From positions 69,649 through 133,648 of the forward strand of contig LVWS01000044.1 in assembly GCA_002083365.1 (NCBI GenBank): a stretch of DNA of 64,000 nt, in the 5' to 3' direction. A program made the translations under genes and the position numbers. Below are positions 33,365-42,279 of the stretch, piece by piece (the first letter of the stretch is position 1; every line of letters starts with the position of its first letter). The notes under the pieces were generated by a model, which made no database searches, was not told where the DNA came from, and was given only the letters and a program-made list of their open reading frames with translations. The DNA is from Nitrospira sp. SG-bin1 (GTDB lineage Bacteria > Nitrospirota > Nitrospiria > Nitrospirales > Nitrospiraceae).

Positions 33365-35065
33365 ATGTCCGGTGCGTTGCTTGTGCCGCTGCTTCCATTG
33401 ATCGCCGCTCTTATTGTGGGTGTCGGAAGCGAGGCCACGCGCCACGCTCGTGCGAAGCTCGCCGTCTGGCCGATCGGTGCGGCTTTTTGTGGCGCCATCG
33501 CCACCCTCTACGTCGTGGCCACGGAAGGCCCGATTGTCCTTCGGCTGTACGATCCGGCTGCAACCACCGTCCTCGCCGTGCCGATCGGCTTGTACATCGA
33601 CCGGCTTAGCGCGGTCATGATGGTGTTGATCTCTGGTATCGGCACCATCATCTACACCTATTCCGTCGAGTATATGTACCAAGATTCGCACGAGCGCCGA
33701 TATCTTGCCTTGATCGGATTCACCGTGAGTGTTCTCCTCTGCATGGTGTCCAGTGCGAATTTATTGATGCTGTTCATATTCTGGCAGCTGCTCAGTTACC
33801 TCCTGTATCTCCTCGTCCACAATCATAGCCACCAGGAAACGCTGAAGAGCGGGTTTCGTACGTTCACGCTTTTGCGGGTGGGTGATGTGGCCTTTTTGGG
33901 CGGAACAGTGCTGGCATACTCGCTGTACGGCACATTGGAATTCCCGGATCTGTTTGCCGTTGCCGTACAATCGACGTCCACCGTATCCCTGTTCCCCGGG
34001 GTCGAATTGAACGGGGCGACGGCGGTCACCTTGCTGCTCCTTGTCGGCGGAATGAGTAAGTCCGCCCAGTTTCCACTGTACGGCTGGCTTCCCCGGTATC
34101 TCTATGCCCCGACGTCGGTGACCGCGTTGCTGCACGCGGGTATCATCAATGCCGCAGGCTTTCTCATCAACCGCCTCGCACCGCTTTTCGGGATGAGTTC
34201 GACCACCCTGCACATCGCTCTCGTGATCGGAATGCTGACGGCGATCCTAGGCGCGACCATGATGTTGGTGCAAAACGACATCAAGAACATGCTCGGCTTT
34301 TCGACGATCGGCCAGATGGGCTACATGGTCATGGAATGCGGCTTGGGAGCCTTCTCATTGGCCGTGTTCCACTTGATCGCCCATGGACTGTTCAAAGCGA
34401 CCGTGTTTTTGTACAGCGGAAACGTCATTCACAAGGCGAGACAGGAACCATCGTTCCCCAATCCGGGGCACAAGGCCGAAGAAGAAAGTTACTCCCCTCT
34501 GACCTGGGCCACCGGCTTTTTCACGACCCTGCTGATCCCCCTGCTCATCTTGTTGGCGACTCACGGGGTGCTACGGATTCCGCTGCTGGAATCCCAGGGA
34601 ACCGTCATCTTCCTCTTCTTCATCTGGATCACCTCGTCGCAAGCGATCTTAACGTTGACCCGATTGCGGGCGGTCGCCTCCTGGAAGGTGTCGGCGGCCA
34701 TGTTGCTGACACTCTTGTTCATCGTGTTCGTCTATCTGTTTGCCGCCGAGTCGTTCACCGCGTTTCTCTACCCCAACCCGGAAGAGGTGGCGTCGTACTT
34801 CAAGGCCGCCGATCTCCCGGACTGGCTCTTTGACCTCATCCTCGTGGTATCGACGCTGGTGACGATCGTGGGCTGGATCTATCTTTACCTGCGGGCCCAT
34901 GGCCGAACGGTCTGGACGCCGTCGTGGATCCACAGCGTTCGGATCCGCCTCTATGTCCTCTTCCTCAATCGACTCTATGTCGATGCGGTCTTACATCGAG
35001 TGGGGCACGCCCTGACAGCAGCCATTCAGCGGTTGGATAAACGCGCTCAAGAACGAACGCTATAA
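33365..35065 (+). CDS. dabB: NuoL/DabB-type proton-translocating subunit, copy 1
   Basis: 566 residues, about 14-15 membrane helices. Conserved antiporter-type features: K232 in MSKSAQFPL, ALLHAGI, and FHLIAHGLFKATVFL. The usual TM5 glutamate (WEL..SYLLI in NuoL) is Gln here (FWQLLSYLLY). In DAB/Mps systems this subunit forms the ion channel that drives the DabA carbonic-anhydrase-like subunit. Start at 33365: GAGG precedes the ATGATG pair. About three quarters identical to copy 2 by eye, with a 65-base near-identical block (34750-34815 vs 36838-36902) that suggests gene conversion. Confidence 0.9.
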   Translation: MSGALLVPLLPLIAALIVGVGSEATRHARAKLAVWPIGAAFCGAIATLYVVATEGPIVLRLYDPAATTVLAVPIGLYIDRLSAVMMVLISGIGTIIYTYSVEYMYQDSHERRYLALIGFTVSVLLCMVSSANLLMLFIFWQLLSYLLYLLVHNHSHQETLKSGFRTFTLLRVGDVAFLGGTVLAYSLYGTLEFPDLFAVAVQSTSTVSLFPGVELNGATAVTLLLLVGGMSKSAQFPLYGWLPRYLYAPTSVTALLHAGIINAAGFLINRLAPLFGMSSTTLHIALVIGMLTAILGATMMLVQNDIKNMLGFSTIGQMGYMVMECGLGAFSLAVFHLIAHGLFKATVFLYSGNVIHKARQEPSFPNPGHKAEEESYSPLTWATGFFTTLLIPLLILLATHGVLRIPLLESQGTVIFLFFIWITSSQAILTLTRLRAVASWKVSAAMLLTLLFIVFVYLFAAESFTAFLYPNPEEVASYFKAADLPDWLFDLILVVSTLVTIVGWIYLYLRAHGRTVWTPSWIHSVRIRLYVLFLNRLYVDAVLHRVGHALTAAIQRLDKRAQERTL

Positions 35066-35192
35066 CCGACCGGCACGGCGGGGCCGAGGTGAGCTTACCG
35101 AAGCGGGGACATGGAGACATCGTCTACAACGACTCATGAACAGCGACCGGCGGTCAGTCCCTGCTTGACGAATATGGAGAACCCGTATTAAT

Positions 35193-35274
35193 GGTACACC
35201 GCCTACCGTGGCGGGAGGTGTACCCATCGCTGAATGAGAGAGGACGAAGGGTTTGAAAACAGTCTGCAGACTGT
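35193..35274. repeat. Palindrome-rich element between the two NuoL-like genes
   Basis: The 380-base gap 35066-35445 holds no gene but strong symmetry: GGTACACC (35193-35200) pairs with GGTGTACC (35217-35224) and extends with an inner GCC/GGC, and ACAGTCTGCAGACTGT (35259-35274) is a perfect 16-base palindrome. A GC-rich, hairpin-prone tract (about 35275-35400) follows. This looks like a dispersed repeat or mobile-element relic rather than operon spacer, but only one copy is in the window. Confidence 0.45.
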
Positions 35275-35445
35275 GCAAAAAGGCCGGTCTTTTTCACCCG
35301 TCCAAACCCCAGCGCGCCAAGACGCGCCATTCCGCTGGGCGGCCGCGGCAAGGTCCGCGAGGCGACGATTATTAAGGAGCCTCACGTTTGCGGACGGGCG
35401 CGAGATGGTGAACGCCCGGTATGTTAGAGGCGAAGGAGAGTTGAC

Positions 35446-37152
35446 GTGCTTCTGTCGCTGGTACTCATCGTTCCACTTCTCCTCCTAACCGCCGCAGGCA
35501 TCGTGATGATCGGTCGGGAGACGCCGCGTTTCACCCGCGCGAAGGTGGCCGCTTTTCCCATCGGTCTAGCCTTCTTAGGCTCCATCGGCGCGCTCGCGCT
35601 CGTCGCATCGGAAGCTCCCGTTACCGTTCGGTTTTATGATCCTGCCTCCGTCGCAGCTTTCGTAATTCCCATCGGTTTCTACGTCGATCGCTTGAGCGCA
35701 GTCATGATGACGCTGATCACGGGCGTCAGCACCATCATCTATTGCTACTCAACAACGTATATGCACCAGGACCATCATGCGCGCCGGTATCTCACATTGA
35801 TTTGCCTGACCGACTTCGTGCTGATCTGCATGGTCTCGAGCGGGAACCTCATGATGCTGTTTCTCTTTTGGCAAATCCTCAGTTACCTGCTCTACCTGCT
35901 CGCGCACAACCACGTCCATCCCGCGACGTTGGCGGGTGCGTTCAAGACGTTTACGCTGCTGCGTGTCGCCGATACGGCGTTTCTTGCCGGGATCGTCCTC
36001 GCGTATCAACTCTACGGCACCCTCGAATTCCAAGAGCTGTTCGCCCGAGCGGGTGCCACGCCCATGACCCTTTCGATTCTGCCCGGGTTGGACGTCACCG
36101 GCACAACGGCTGTCACGTTCCTCCTTTTCATCGGCGCGATGGGCAAATCGGCTCAGTTTCCTCTGCACCTGTGGCTGCCCGGATCGCTGTTCGCCCCCAC
36201 GCCTGTCCATGCCTTGCTGCACGCCGGTATCATCAACGCCGGAGGCTTTCTCATCAATCGCTTGGCTCCGCTCTTCGGAATGAGTTCGGCCACCCTGCAC
36301 ATCGCTTTCGTCATCGGAACTCTGACGGCCGTTCTCGGCGCAACGATGATGCTGACGCAAAACGACATCAAGAAGACGCTCGGTTTCTCGACGATCGGGC
36401 AAATGGGCTACATGACCATGGAATGCGGTTTGGGAGCCTTCTCGCTGGCCGTGTTCCATTTGATCGCTCACGGTCTCTTTAAAGCGACGGTCTTCCTCCA
36501 TTGTGGCAATGTCATTCATAAGGCGCGACAGGAGCCGCATTTCCCCCATCCACGTCAAGAGAACGACGACGCGGGATTCTCTCGCTTGACCTGGACAACC
36601 GGATTTGTGACGACACTGTTTATTCCGCTGCTCATCTTGCTGGCCACGCACGGAGTCCTGCACATTCCATTGTTGGATTCCCAGGGAACCGTCATTATTC
36701 TTTTTTTCATTTGGATCACCTCGTCGCAAGCGATCTTGACGCTCACACGGCTTCGTGCCGTGGCGTCGTGGAAAGTGTCGGCCATCATGCTGCTGACGCT
36801 CCTCTTCATCGTGTTCGTCTATCTGTTCGCCGTCGAGTCGTTCACCGCGTTTCTCTACCCCAGCCCGGAAGAGGTGGCGTCGTACTTCAAGGCCGCCGAT
36901 CTGCCGGACTTGCTCTTCGATCTCATTGTGATGATGGCCGCGCTTATGACGATCTTCGGCTGGACCTATCTGTACATGCGGGCCCATGGCCGAAAAGTCT
37001 GGATGCCGGCCTGGATTGAAGGCATGAGAATTCGACTGTATACGGTGTTCTTGAATCGAATCTATGCCGATGAGCTCTATCAACTGATCAGTTCGATGAC
37101 CGCGCAACTGATTCATCGGATCGACAAGCTGGAACGCGGGTGGTCTCGATGA
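35446..37152 (+). CDS. dabB: NuoL/DabB-type proton-translocating subunit, copy 2
   Basis: 568 residues. GTG start after AAGGAGAG. Same plan as copy 1: KSAQFPLHLWLP, ALLHAGI, FHLIAHGLFKATVFL, with FWQILSYLLYLL at TM5. Differences from copy 1 cluster in TM4-5 and around KSAQFPL(H/Y), so the copies may conduct different ions or pack at different places of one complex. Its stop overlaps the next start as ATGA, implying coupled translation of copy 2, the NuoM-like subunit and DabA. Confidence 0.92.
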   Translation: MLLSLVLIVPLLLLTAAGIVMIGRETPRFTRAKVAAFPIGLAFLGSIGALALVASEAPVTVRFYDPASVAAFVIPIGFYVDRLSAVMMTLITGVSTIIYCYSTTYMHQDHHARRYLTLICLTDFVLICMVSSGNLMMLFLFWQILSYLLYLLAHNHVHPATLAGAFKTFTLLRVADTAFLAGIVLAYQLYGTLEFQELFARAGATPMTLSILPGLDVTGTTAVTFLLFIGAMGKSAQFPLHLWLPGSLFAPTPVHALLHAGIINAGGFLINRLAPLFGMSSATLHIAFVIGTLTAVLGATMMLTQNDIKKTLGFSTIGQMGYMTMECGLGAFSLAVFHLIAHGLFKATVFLHCGNVIHKARQEPHFPHPRQENDDAGFSRLTWTTGFVTTLFIPLLILLATHGVLHIPLLDSQGTVIILFFIWITSSQAILTLTRLRAVASWKVSAIMLLTLLFIVFVYLFAVESFTAFLYPSPEEVASYFKAADLPDLLFDLIVMMAALMTIFGWTYLYMRAHGRKVWMPAWIEGMRIRLYTVFLNRIYADELYQLISSMTAQLIHRIDKLERGWSR

Positions 37153-38456
37153 CGGACGTCTTCATACCATGGCTGCTCGTCGGGATTCCGTTCGCGGGCG
37201 CACTCGCCTGTCTGGCTGTTTGGTCCGATCCCTACCGCGTGAAAATGTCTGCGATCATTTCTTCTGTCATCAGTCTTGCGTTGACCGTGGGAGTTGCCCA
37301 CCGGCTTCCAAATCCACCCGATGGTCTCTTACCGCTCTATCTATTGCCGATCGCAGCCTTGGTGTCCGCATTAGGCCAGCCGGTTCACGCGAACCATCGG
37401 CTCTCCTGGACCATGACCCTGGTCTTTCTTGGGTTGGGAATGGGCGTGCTCACCGCAGGTGATCCGTTCGACCTGCTGTCCCTGATCACGCTCATGCTGG
37501 TCATCATGCTTCTCCTGTACCGTCACCACACCACGCTCTGGCCCATCTCCTGGTGGGGCATCGGTTCCTTCGGCGTCGGTGTGGTCGGCGCGGGCTGCTC
37601 TCTCGCGGCCGGACCTCCTATCGCACCGGTCGCCTCTTTAATGACCTGTGCGGTTCTCCTGCCGCTCATGCCCTTCCATAACGGATACCTTACGGCGCTC
37701 ACCAGACTGCCGGGTAGCTTGCCGCCGTTCATTGTTGTGCTGTTGCCCGTGCTGGGCCTTCACGAATTGGCGACAATCATGCCGACGATGCCGAATGAAT
37801 TCGTTGCCATCGTCAGTCTCTTGGCCCTGACCAGCTCGCTGTACGGCGCCGTCAAAGCGTTGGCTCAGTCGCGGGTCCGTCTCCTGCTGGGCTACGGGAG
37901 CGTCTCGTTCTTTTCGATCCTCTGGTGGTTTGTGTCCGGCGCGCACCAAGCGACGCCGCGCGCGGCCGTGCTGGCCGGAGCAGTCGGCCTCGCCACCGCC
38001 GGATTGCTGGTGGCCTGGCAAGTGATCCGCACACGATACGGCGACGATGTGGACCCTCAGGCCATCAGCGGCCTGGCCGCGGTGATGCCGAAATATGCGG
38101 TCCTGTTTTCTTTGTTGGGCCTCGCGGCGATGGGAATCCCTCCCTTCGGCGTGTTTGCCGGGTTCATGGGATTGCTGCTCACCACATCCCCCGCTTCAAC
38201 GATCGGCCTGTTCATTGCGCTCACGGCCTGGCTTGCCGCCTCCTGGTACATCATGCAAATGGTGCAGCAGTTGCTCTTCGGCACTCGCAGACCGGAATTG
38301 CGCTATGCCGATCTCCGGCATCCTGAATTGACTTCGCTGTTGATCGTGGTGCTGTCCTTGTTGGCGCTTGGCTTGGCCCCGACCAGCCTATATGCGCCGA
38401 ATCAGACTCTCACGACGACCTCCGCCATGGAGCGACCTCTCGAATGGAATCGCTAA
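37149..38456 (+). CDS. NuoM/NuoN-like membrane subunit of the Dab operon
   Basis: 435 residues, about 13 hydrophobic helices. Recognisable antiporter-family stretches are LPLMPFHNGYL at the place of the K/H-rich TM7-8 region and GLAAMGIPPFGVFAGF near the C-terminus. The TM7 lysine seems absent, so its conduction role may be lost and it could be structural. The start is the ATG of an ATGA overlap with copy 2; the end overlaps dabA by 13 bases. Canonical DABs have only DabA and DabB, so this third membrane subunit is unusual. Confidence 0.8.
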   Translation: MTDVFIPWLLVGIPFAGALACLAVWSDPYRVKMSAIISSVISLALTVGVAHRLPNPPDGLLPLYLLPIAALVSALGQPVHANHRLSWTMTLVFLGLGMGVLTAGDPFDLLSLITLMLVIMLLLYRHHTTLWPISWWGIGSFGVGVVGAGCSLAAGPPIAPVASLMTCAVLLPLMPFHNGYLTALTRLPGSLPPFIVVLLPVLGLHELATIMPTMPNEFVAIVSLLALTSSLYGAVKALAQSRVRLLLGYGSVSFFSILWWFVSGAHQATPRAAVLAGAVGLATAGLLVAWQVIRTRYGDDVDPQAISGLAAVMPKYAVLFSLLGLAAMGIPPFGVFAGFMGLLLTTSPASTIGLFIALTAWLAASWYIMQMVQQLLFGTRRPELRYADLRHPELTSLLIVVLSLLALGLAPTSLYAPNQTLTTTSAMERPLEWNR

Positions 38457-41400
38457 AGCGCGAGACCGACATTGAGTCCAGGCGAATGGAATTGCGCGGC
38501 GTCGTCCGCCTTGCGGGGGAAGTCATCGCGCAGTACTGGCCGATGCGAACCTTCGTCCATCATAACCCGTTGCACAGCATTGAATATGTGCCGTTCGAGG
38601 AAGCCGTCAAGCGCGGAAAGCAGTTCTTGGGCGGCAACGGCTACCTTCCCAGTCATCTGTATCGTGAGTATCTCCAGACCGGTCGAATCCGACCGACTCA
38701 TCTCGATGACGCACTCAAGCCGCGAATCATCGACAAGCATGTGACCATCGGATCGCACCGCGTCACGCACGGCTCGGTCTTGCGAGCCTGCCTGACCGAG
38801 GGATTGTGTGCCCCGACCATGGAACCGCTTGACGATCAGCTTGAAAGCCCCGACAGGCCGCTGATCGACTCACTTGCCCATAAGCTGGAGTGCGTGCTTC
38901 CACCTTTTTCACTCGATGATCGAATCCGCAAAGTCGTGGAGGAAAACCAAGGCGCGCTTTGCCGATGGCTCACCCTTTCGCACTGGTGCGACGACACCCT
39001 CGGCACACAGATCGTCCAGCAGATCAATGAGCAAATGATCAAATGGTGCGGAGCCTTCCTGGACGAGGGGCATGCCACGTGGGCCATGCCGGGACGTGAA
39101 TTGGGTCTGTATGGAGCTTGGAAGGCCATGGCCTCCAACGAATGGTCTCCCTGTGGAATCAAAGACAGTCGCAAGAAGATCGCGCGGCTGCCGGACTATC
39201 CCGAGGACGCGTGCCTGAAAAGTTTGGATGCGCTGGGGATTCCGGCCGAACTTCTACAAGATTACTTATCCTTGCAATTGACTGCACTGCCCGGCTGGGC
39301 CGGCTTCATCAAGTGGCGTGCGGAAGAACGCGACTATCCCTGGCAGCAAGCTCACCCCGTCGGTCTGGTGAAATTTCTGGCGATTCGTCTCTGGTACGCG
39401 CATGAATTGGTTCAACAGGCTTGCATCGACCACCTCGACATCGACGGGCGATACGAGGCCGTGATGGCTTACATGCGCGACTACCCCGAAGAATATTATC
39501 TTCGACGACAGCGGGTTGCCGGCCGGTTACCCGCTCTCTATGCCGAGGAAGTGGACCGGCTCTCGCACCGGAAGGGACAAAGCTGGAAGGCCATCCTCGC
39601 ACGGTACCGTGCCGACGTCATTCCCCGACTGCAAACCGCCGTTCGCCAGAGGGCCGCGCGTCGGCTTCTCGCTCTGGCCCGTGCATTGAATATTGACGCC
39701 GCCACATTCGCTGAAAGCGCTCCCACGGACCTCAAGCAAGCGATCGACTGGATGGACGCCTTTCCGGAATCGGACCATGGACCGGTATGGCTCAAGGCCC
39801 TGGAGACCAGTTACCAGGAACGGCTGTTAGGACACTTGCGGGCGCGCACCGAGAACGTCCCCTCCCCTGAAATGGCGCGCCCCCATTCACAGTCGGTCTA
39901 CTGCATCGACGTGCGCTCCGAACCGTTTCGCCGCCACCTCGAATCGGTCGGCCCACACGAGACCTATGGCTTCGCCGGCTTTTTTGCCGCCTTCATCCGC
40001 TTTCGGGCCTGGGGAAAGGAACACGATACGGAACAGTTCCCAGTCATCATGCGGGCGAAGAACGAGATCCGCGAGATTCCGCGCAGCTTTCTCGACCATC
40101 AGCTCTCGTTGCACGCGGTGCGGGCCAAATGGGTGCAGGCCGGTCATACGCTCTTGCACGATCTGAAGGAAAACGTCGTGACCCCCTATGTCATGGTGGA
40201 ATCGCTGGGCTGGTTTTACGCTCTCCCGATTTTCGGCAAGACATTGATCCCGATGCTGTATCAGCGCTGGACCGCCTGGTTACGGCGCCTCTTCGTTCCC
40301 TCTCTGGCCACCACGTTGACAATAGACAAGCTGGCACCCGCCGAAACTGCGGAAATGCTCGAAGCGGAACAACAGGCCGTGATCAGAGAGGCTTTGTATG
40401 AACAATTCGGGCTTCGCAGCTCTCGTATCACTCCTGCCCTCGTCGAAGGCTTGCGCCAGCGCGCTCTGACGGTGGAGGGAGATCCCGAGCCGCCGATCGC
40501 CGCCGAAGAAACCGAGCGGGCCGGACTTACACTGGAGGCGATCAACGCATTCGTCGAAATCCTGCGGCGGCAGTACGATCTGACGCCGCGATCCGCGTCA
40601 CGACACAAAGAACGGCTCACCAGGACCGGCTTCACTCTGGAAGAGCAGGTCCTGACGGTCGATACTGCGCTCCGTATGATGGGACTAACCAAGAACTTCG
40701 CACGGCTTATCCTTTTCTGCGCACATGGAAGCACATCGGATAATAATCCGTACGAATCCGCTCTCGATTGCGGAGCCTGCGGCGGCAACGAGGGCAAACC
40801 GAATGCACGCGTCCTCGCGATGATGGCGAATAATCAACGCGTAAGAGAACGTTTGACGAAGGCCGGTATCAATATTCCATCCGACACGCATTTCCTGGCC
40901 GGACAAATGAATACGACGACTGATGAAATCCAACTCTTCGACCTGGAGGATGTCCCATCGACTCATCGTGCGGACTTGGTCCGGCTCCAAGAGGACATCA
41001 AAAAGGCCTCGGCGCTCACCAGTCAAGAACGCTGCACGCGCTTTCCCGATGTCCGACGGGTCCTGAAGGCGACGACGGCTGAAGCACATGCCCGTCGGCG
41101 CAGCCTTGACTGGAGTCAAGTCAGGCCTGAATGGGGACTTTCCAACAATACGTCCTTCCTGATCGCGCGCCGCGAACTGACGAAAGGGTTGGACCTGGGC
41201 GGTCGCGTTTTTCTGCACTCCTACGATTATCGAGAAGATCCCAGCAATCGACTACTCGAGGTGCTGTTGACGGCGCCTCAGGTCGTCGCGCAATGGATCA
41301 ATATGGAACACTATTTTTCTACCGTGGATAACGAAGTGTATGGCAGCGGCAGTAAGATCTACCACAACGTGGTAGGCCGGTTCGGCATCATGTCCGGACC

Positions 41401-41671
41401 TTGGAGCGACCTCCGGCTTGGATTGGCAAGACAAACCGTCATGAACGGCGAGATGCCGTACCATGAACCGATGCGCCTCCTGACCATTGTCGAAGCGCCC
41501 CGAAAAAGAATCGAGAAATTGATTGCGCGACACGACGTGCTTCAGCACTATTACCATAATGAGTGGGTACATCTGGTTGTACTCGACCCCGAAGATGGAG
41601 ATTGGTATCGCTATAGATCCACCGGAGAATGGCTCCCTATCGTGCAGGACATGTCGCAGGCGGCATCATGA
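38444..41671 (+). CDS. dabA: DabA, DUF2309 zinc protein of inorganic-carbon uptake
   Basis: 1075 residues, longer than the 800-900 of Halothiobacillus DabA or B. subtilis YbcC. The beta-carbonic-anhydrase-like zinc set is visible: C487-x-D489-x-R491 (YCIDVRSE), H761 (FCAHGST) and C776 (DCGACGG). N-terminal VHHNPLHSIE is a family hallmark. In the DAB model the subunit hydrates CO2 to bicarbonate in a vectorial way when coupled to ion flow through DabB. Last gene of the overlapping set NuoL2-NuoM-like-DabA; the PII-like gene follows after 42 bases. Confidence 0.95.
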   Translation: MESLKRETDIESRRMELRGVVRLAGEVIAQYWPMRTFVHHNPLHSIEYVPFEEAVKRGKQFLGGNGYLPSHLYREYLQTGRIRPTHLDDALKPRIIDKHVTIGSHRVTHGSVLRACLTEGLCAPTMEPLDDQLESPDRPLIDSLAHKLECVLPPFSLDDRIRKVVEENQGALCRWLTLSHWCDDTLGTQIVQQINEQMIKWCGAFLDEGHATWAMPGRELGLYGAWKAMASNEWSPCGIKDSRKKIARLPDYPEDACLKSLDALGIPAELLQDYLSLQLTALPGWAGFIKWRAEERDYPWQQAHPVGLVKFLAIRLWYAHELVQQACIDHLDIDGRYEAVMAYMRDYPEEYYLRRQRVAGRLPALYAEEVDRLSHRKGQSWKAILARYRADVIPRLQTAVRQRAARRLLALARALNIDAATFAESAPTDLKQAIDWMDAFPESDHGPVWLKALETSYQERLLGHLRARTENVPSPEMARPHSQSVYCIDVRSEPFRRHLESVGPHETYGFAGFFAAFIRFRAWGKEHDTEQFPVIMRAKNEIREIPRSFLDHQLSLHAVRAKWVQAGHTLLHDLKENVVTPYVMVESLGWFYALPIFGKTLIPMLYQRWTAWLRRLFVPSLATTLTIDKLAPAETAEMLEAEQQAVIREALYEQFGLRSSRITPALVEGLRQRALTVEGDPEPPIAAEETERAGLTLEAINAFVEILRRQYDLTPRSASRHKERLTRTGFTLEEQVLTVDTALRMMGLTKNFARLILFCAHGSTSDNNPYESALDCGACGGNEGKPNARVLAMMANNQRVRERLTKAGINIPSDTHFLAGQMNTTTDEIQLFDLEDVPSTHRADLVRLQEDIKKASALTSQERCTRFPDVRRVLKATTAEAHARRRSLDWSQVRPEWGLSNNTSFLIARRELTKGLDLGGRVFLHSYDYREDPSNRLLEVLLTAPQVVAQWINMEHYFSTVDNEVYGSGSKIYHNVVGRFGIMSGPWSDLRLGLARQTVMNGEMPYHEPMRLLTIVEAPRKRIEKLIARHDVLQHYYHNEWVHLVVLDPEDGDWYRYRSTGEWLPIVQDMSQAAS

Positions 41672-41713
41672 TGAGATAACCTCAAGGACCGTAGGCCGGA
41701 AAGGAGCGTATCG

Positions 41714-42055
41714 ATGGGTGGTTTAAGCTTGCATCCGATGAAAGAAATTCGCGTGATTGTCGCGGGCGAGCATCGTGCGTTCGTAACGGAACTGCTGGAC
41801 CGTATCCAGGCCACCGGTTACACGATCATCGGTAATATATCAGGCAAAGGGCACCATGGAGTTCGCGAGGCGCACTTCATGTTCAGCGAACAGGAAAGCC
41901 TTGAAATTATCATGACCGTCGTGCCGGAGGAAAAAGTCGATCCCATTCTCGCGGGCCTCCGCCCCCTCTTCGAGCGGCATTCCGGTTTCATGCTCGTCGC
42001 CGACGTGGCCGTGAGCCGACAGGAATATTTTGGAAAGAAAGGCGGCAAACCCTGA
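41714..42055 (+). CDS. PII-like regulatory protein of the Dab operon
   Basis: 113 residues with a PII-like alpha/beta ferredoxin-type pattern: KEIRVIVAGEH, GNISGKGHHGVREAHF (T-loop position) and VPEEKVDPILAGLRPLF. AAAGGAG lies 7 bases before the ATG. PII-like proteins linked to carbon uptake (SbtB, CPII) sense adenine nucleotides or bicarbonate and gate transporters. Immediately downstream of dabA, so DabA or SbtA is the likely target (inference). The T-loop uridylylation tyrosine of GlnB is not seen. Confidence 0.82.
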   Translation: MGGLSLHPMKEIRVIVAGEHRAFVTELLDRIQATGYTIIGNISGKGHHGVREAHFMFSEQESLEIIMTVVPEEKVDPILAGLRPLFERHSGFMLVADVAVSRQEYFGKKGGKP

Positions 42056-42279
42056 AGGTCGAAACCTATGAAACAGGTATTTATTGGCATAACTTTAGTA
42101 AACCTACGAGGTGCAATTGAGCACTATTTAGGTTAGGTTGATCCTAGTTTCTGATGGTCGTAAGGGGCAACGAATACCCAGAAGATCGCGGTGCAGGTTG
42201 TCGATATCGATCGGTCCTCGGTAAAACTGCATGTCCAGTTTCTTCTTCCGTAAGTTGAATCTAAATACATAAACGAATT

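Noticed and set aside
35749..37116. 455-residue minus-strand frame antisense to the second NuoL-like gene
   Set aside because: Composition (His/Arg/Gln/Glu-rich, no hydrophobic core) is the usual antisense shadow of a GC-rich membrane-protein gene; no ribosome site.
42056..42279. 34-codon minus-strand frame with good codon use between the PII-like and barrel genes
   Set aside because: Too short, no ribosome site, no family; could be a relic but not supportable as a gene.
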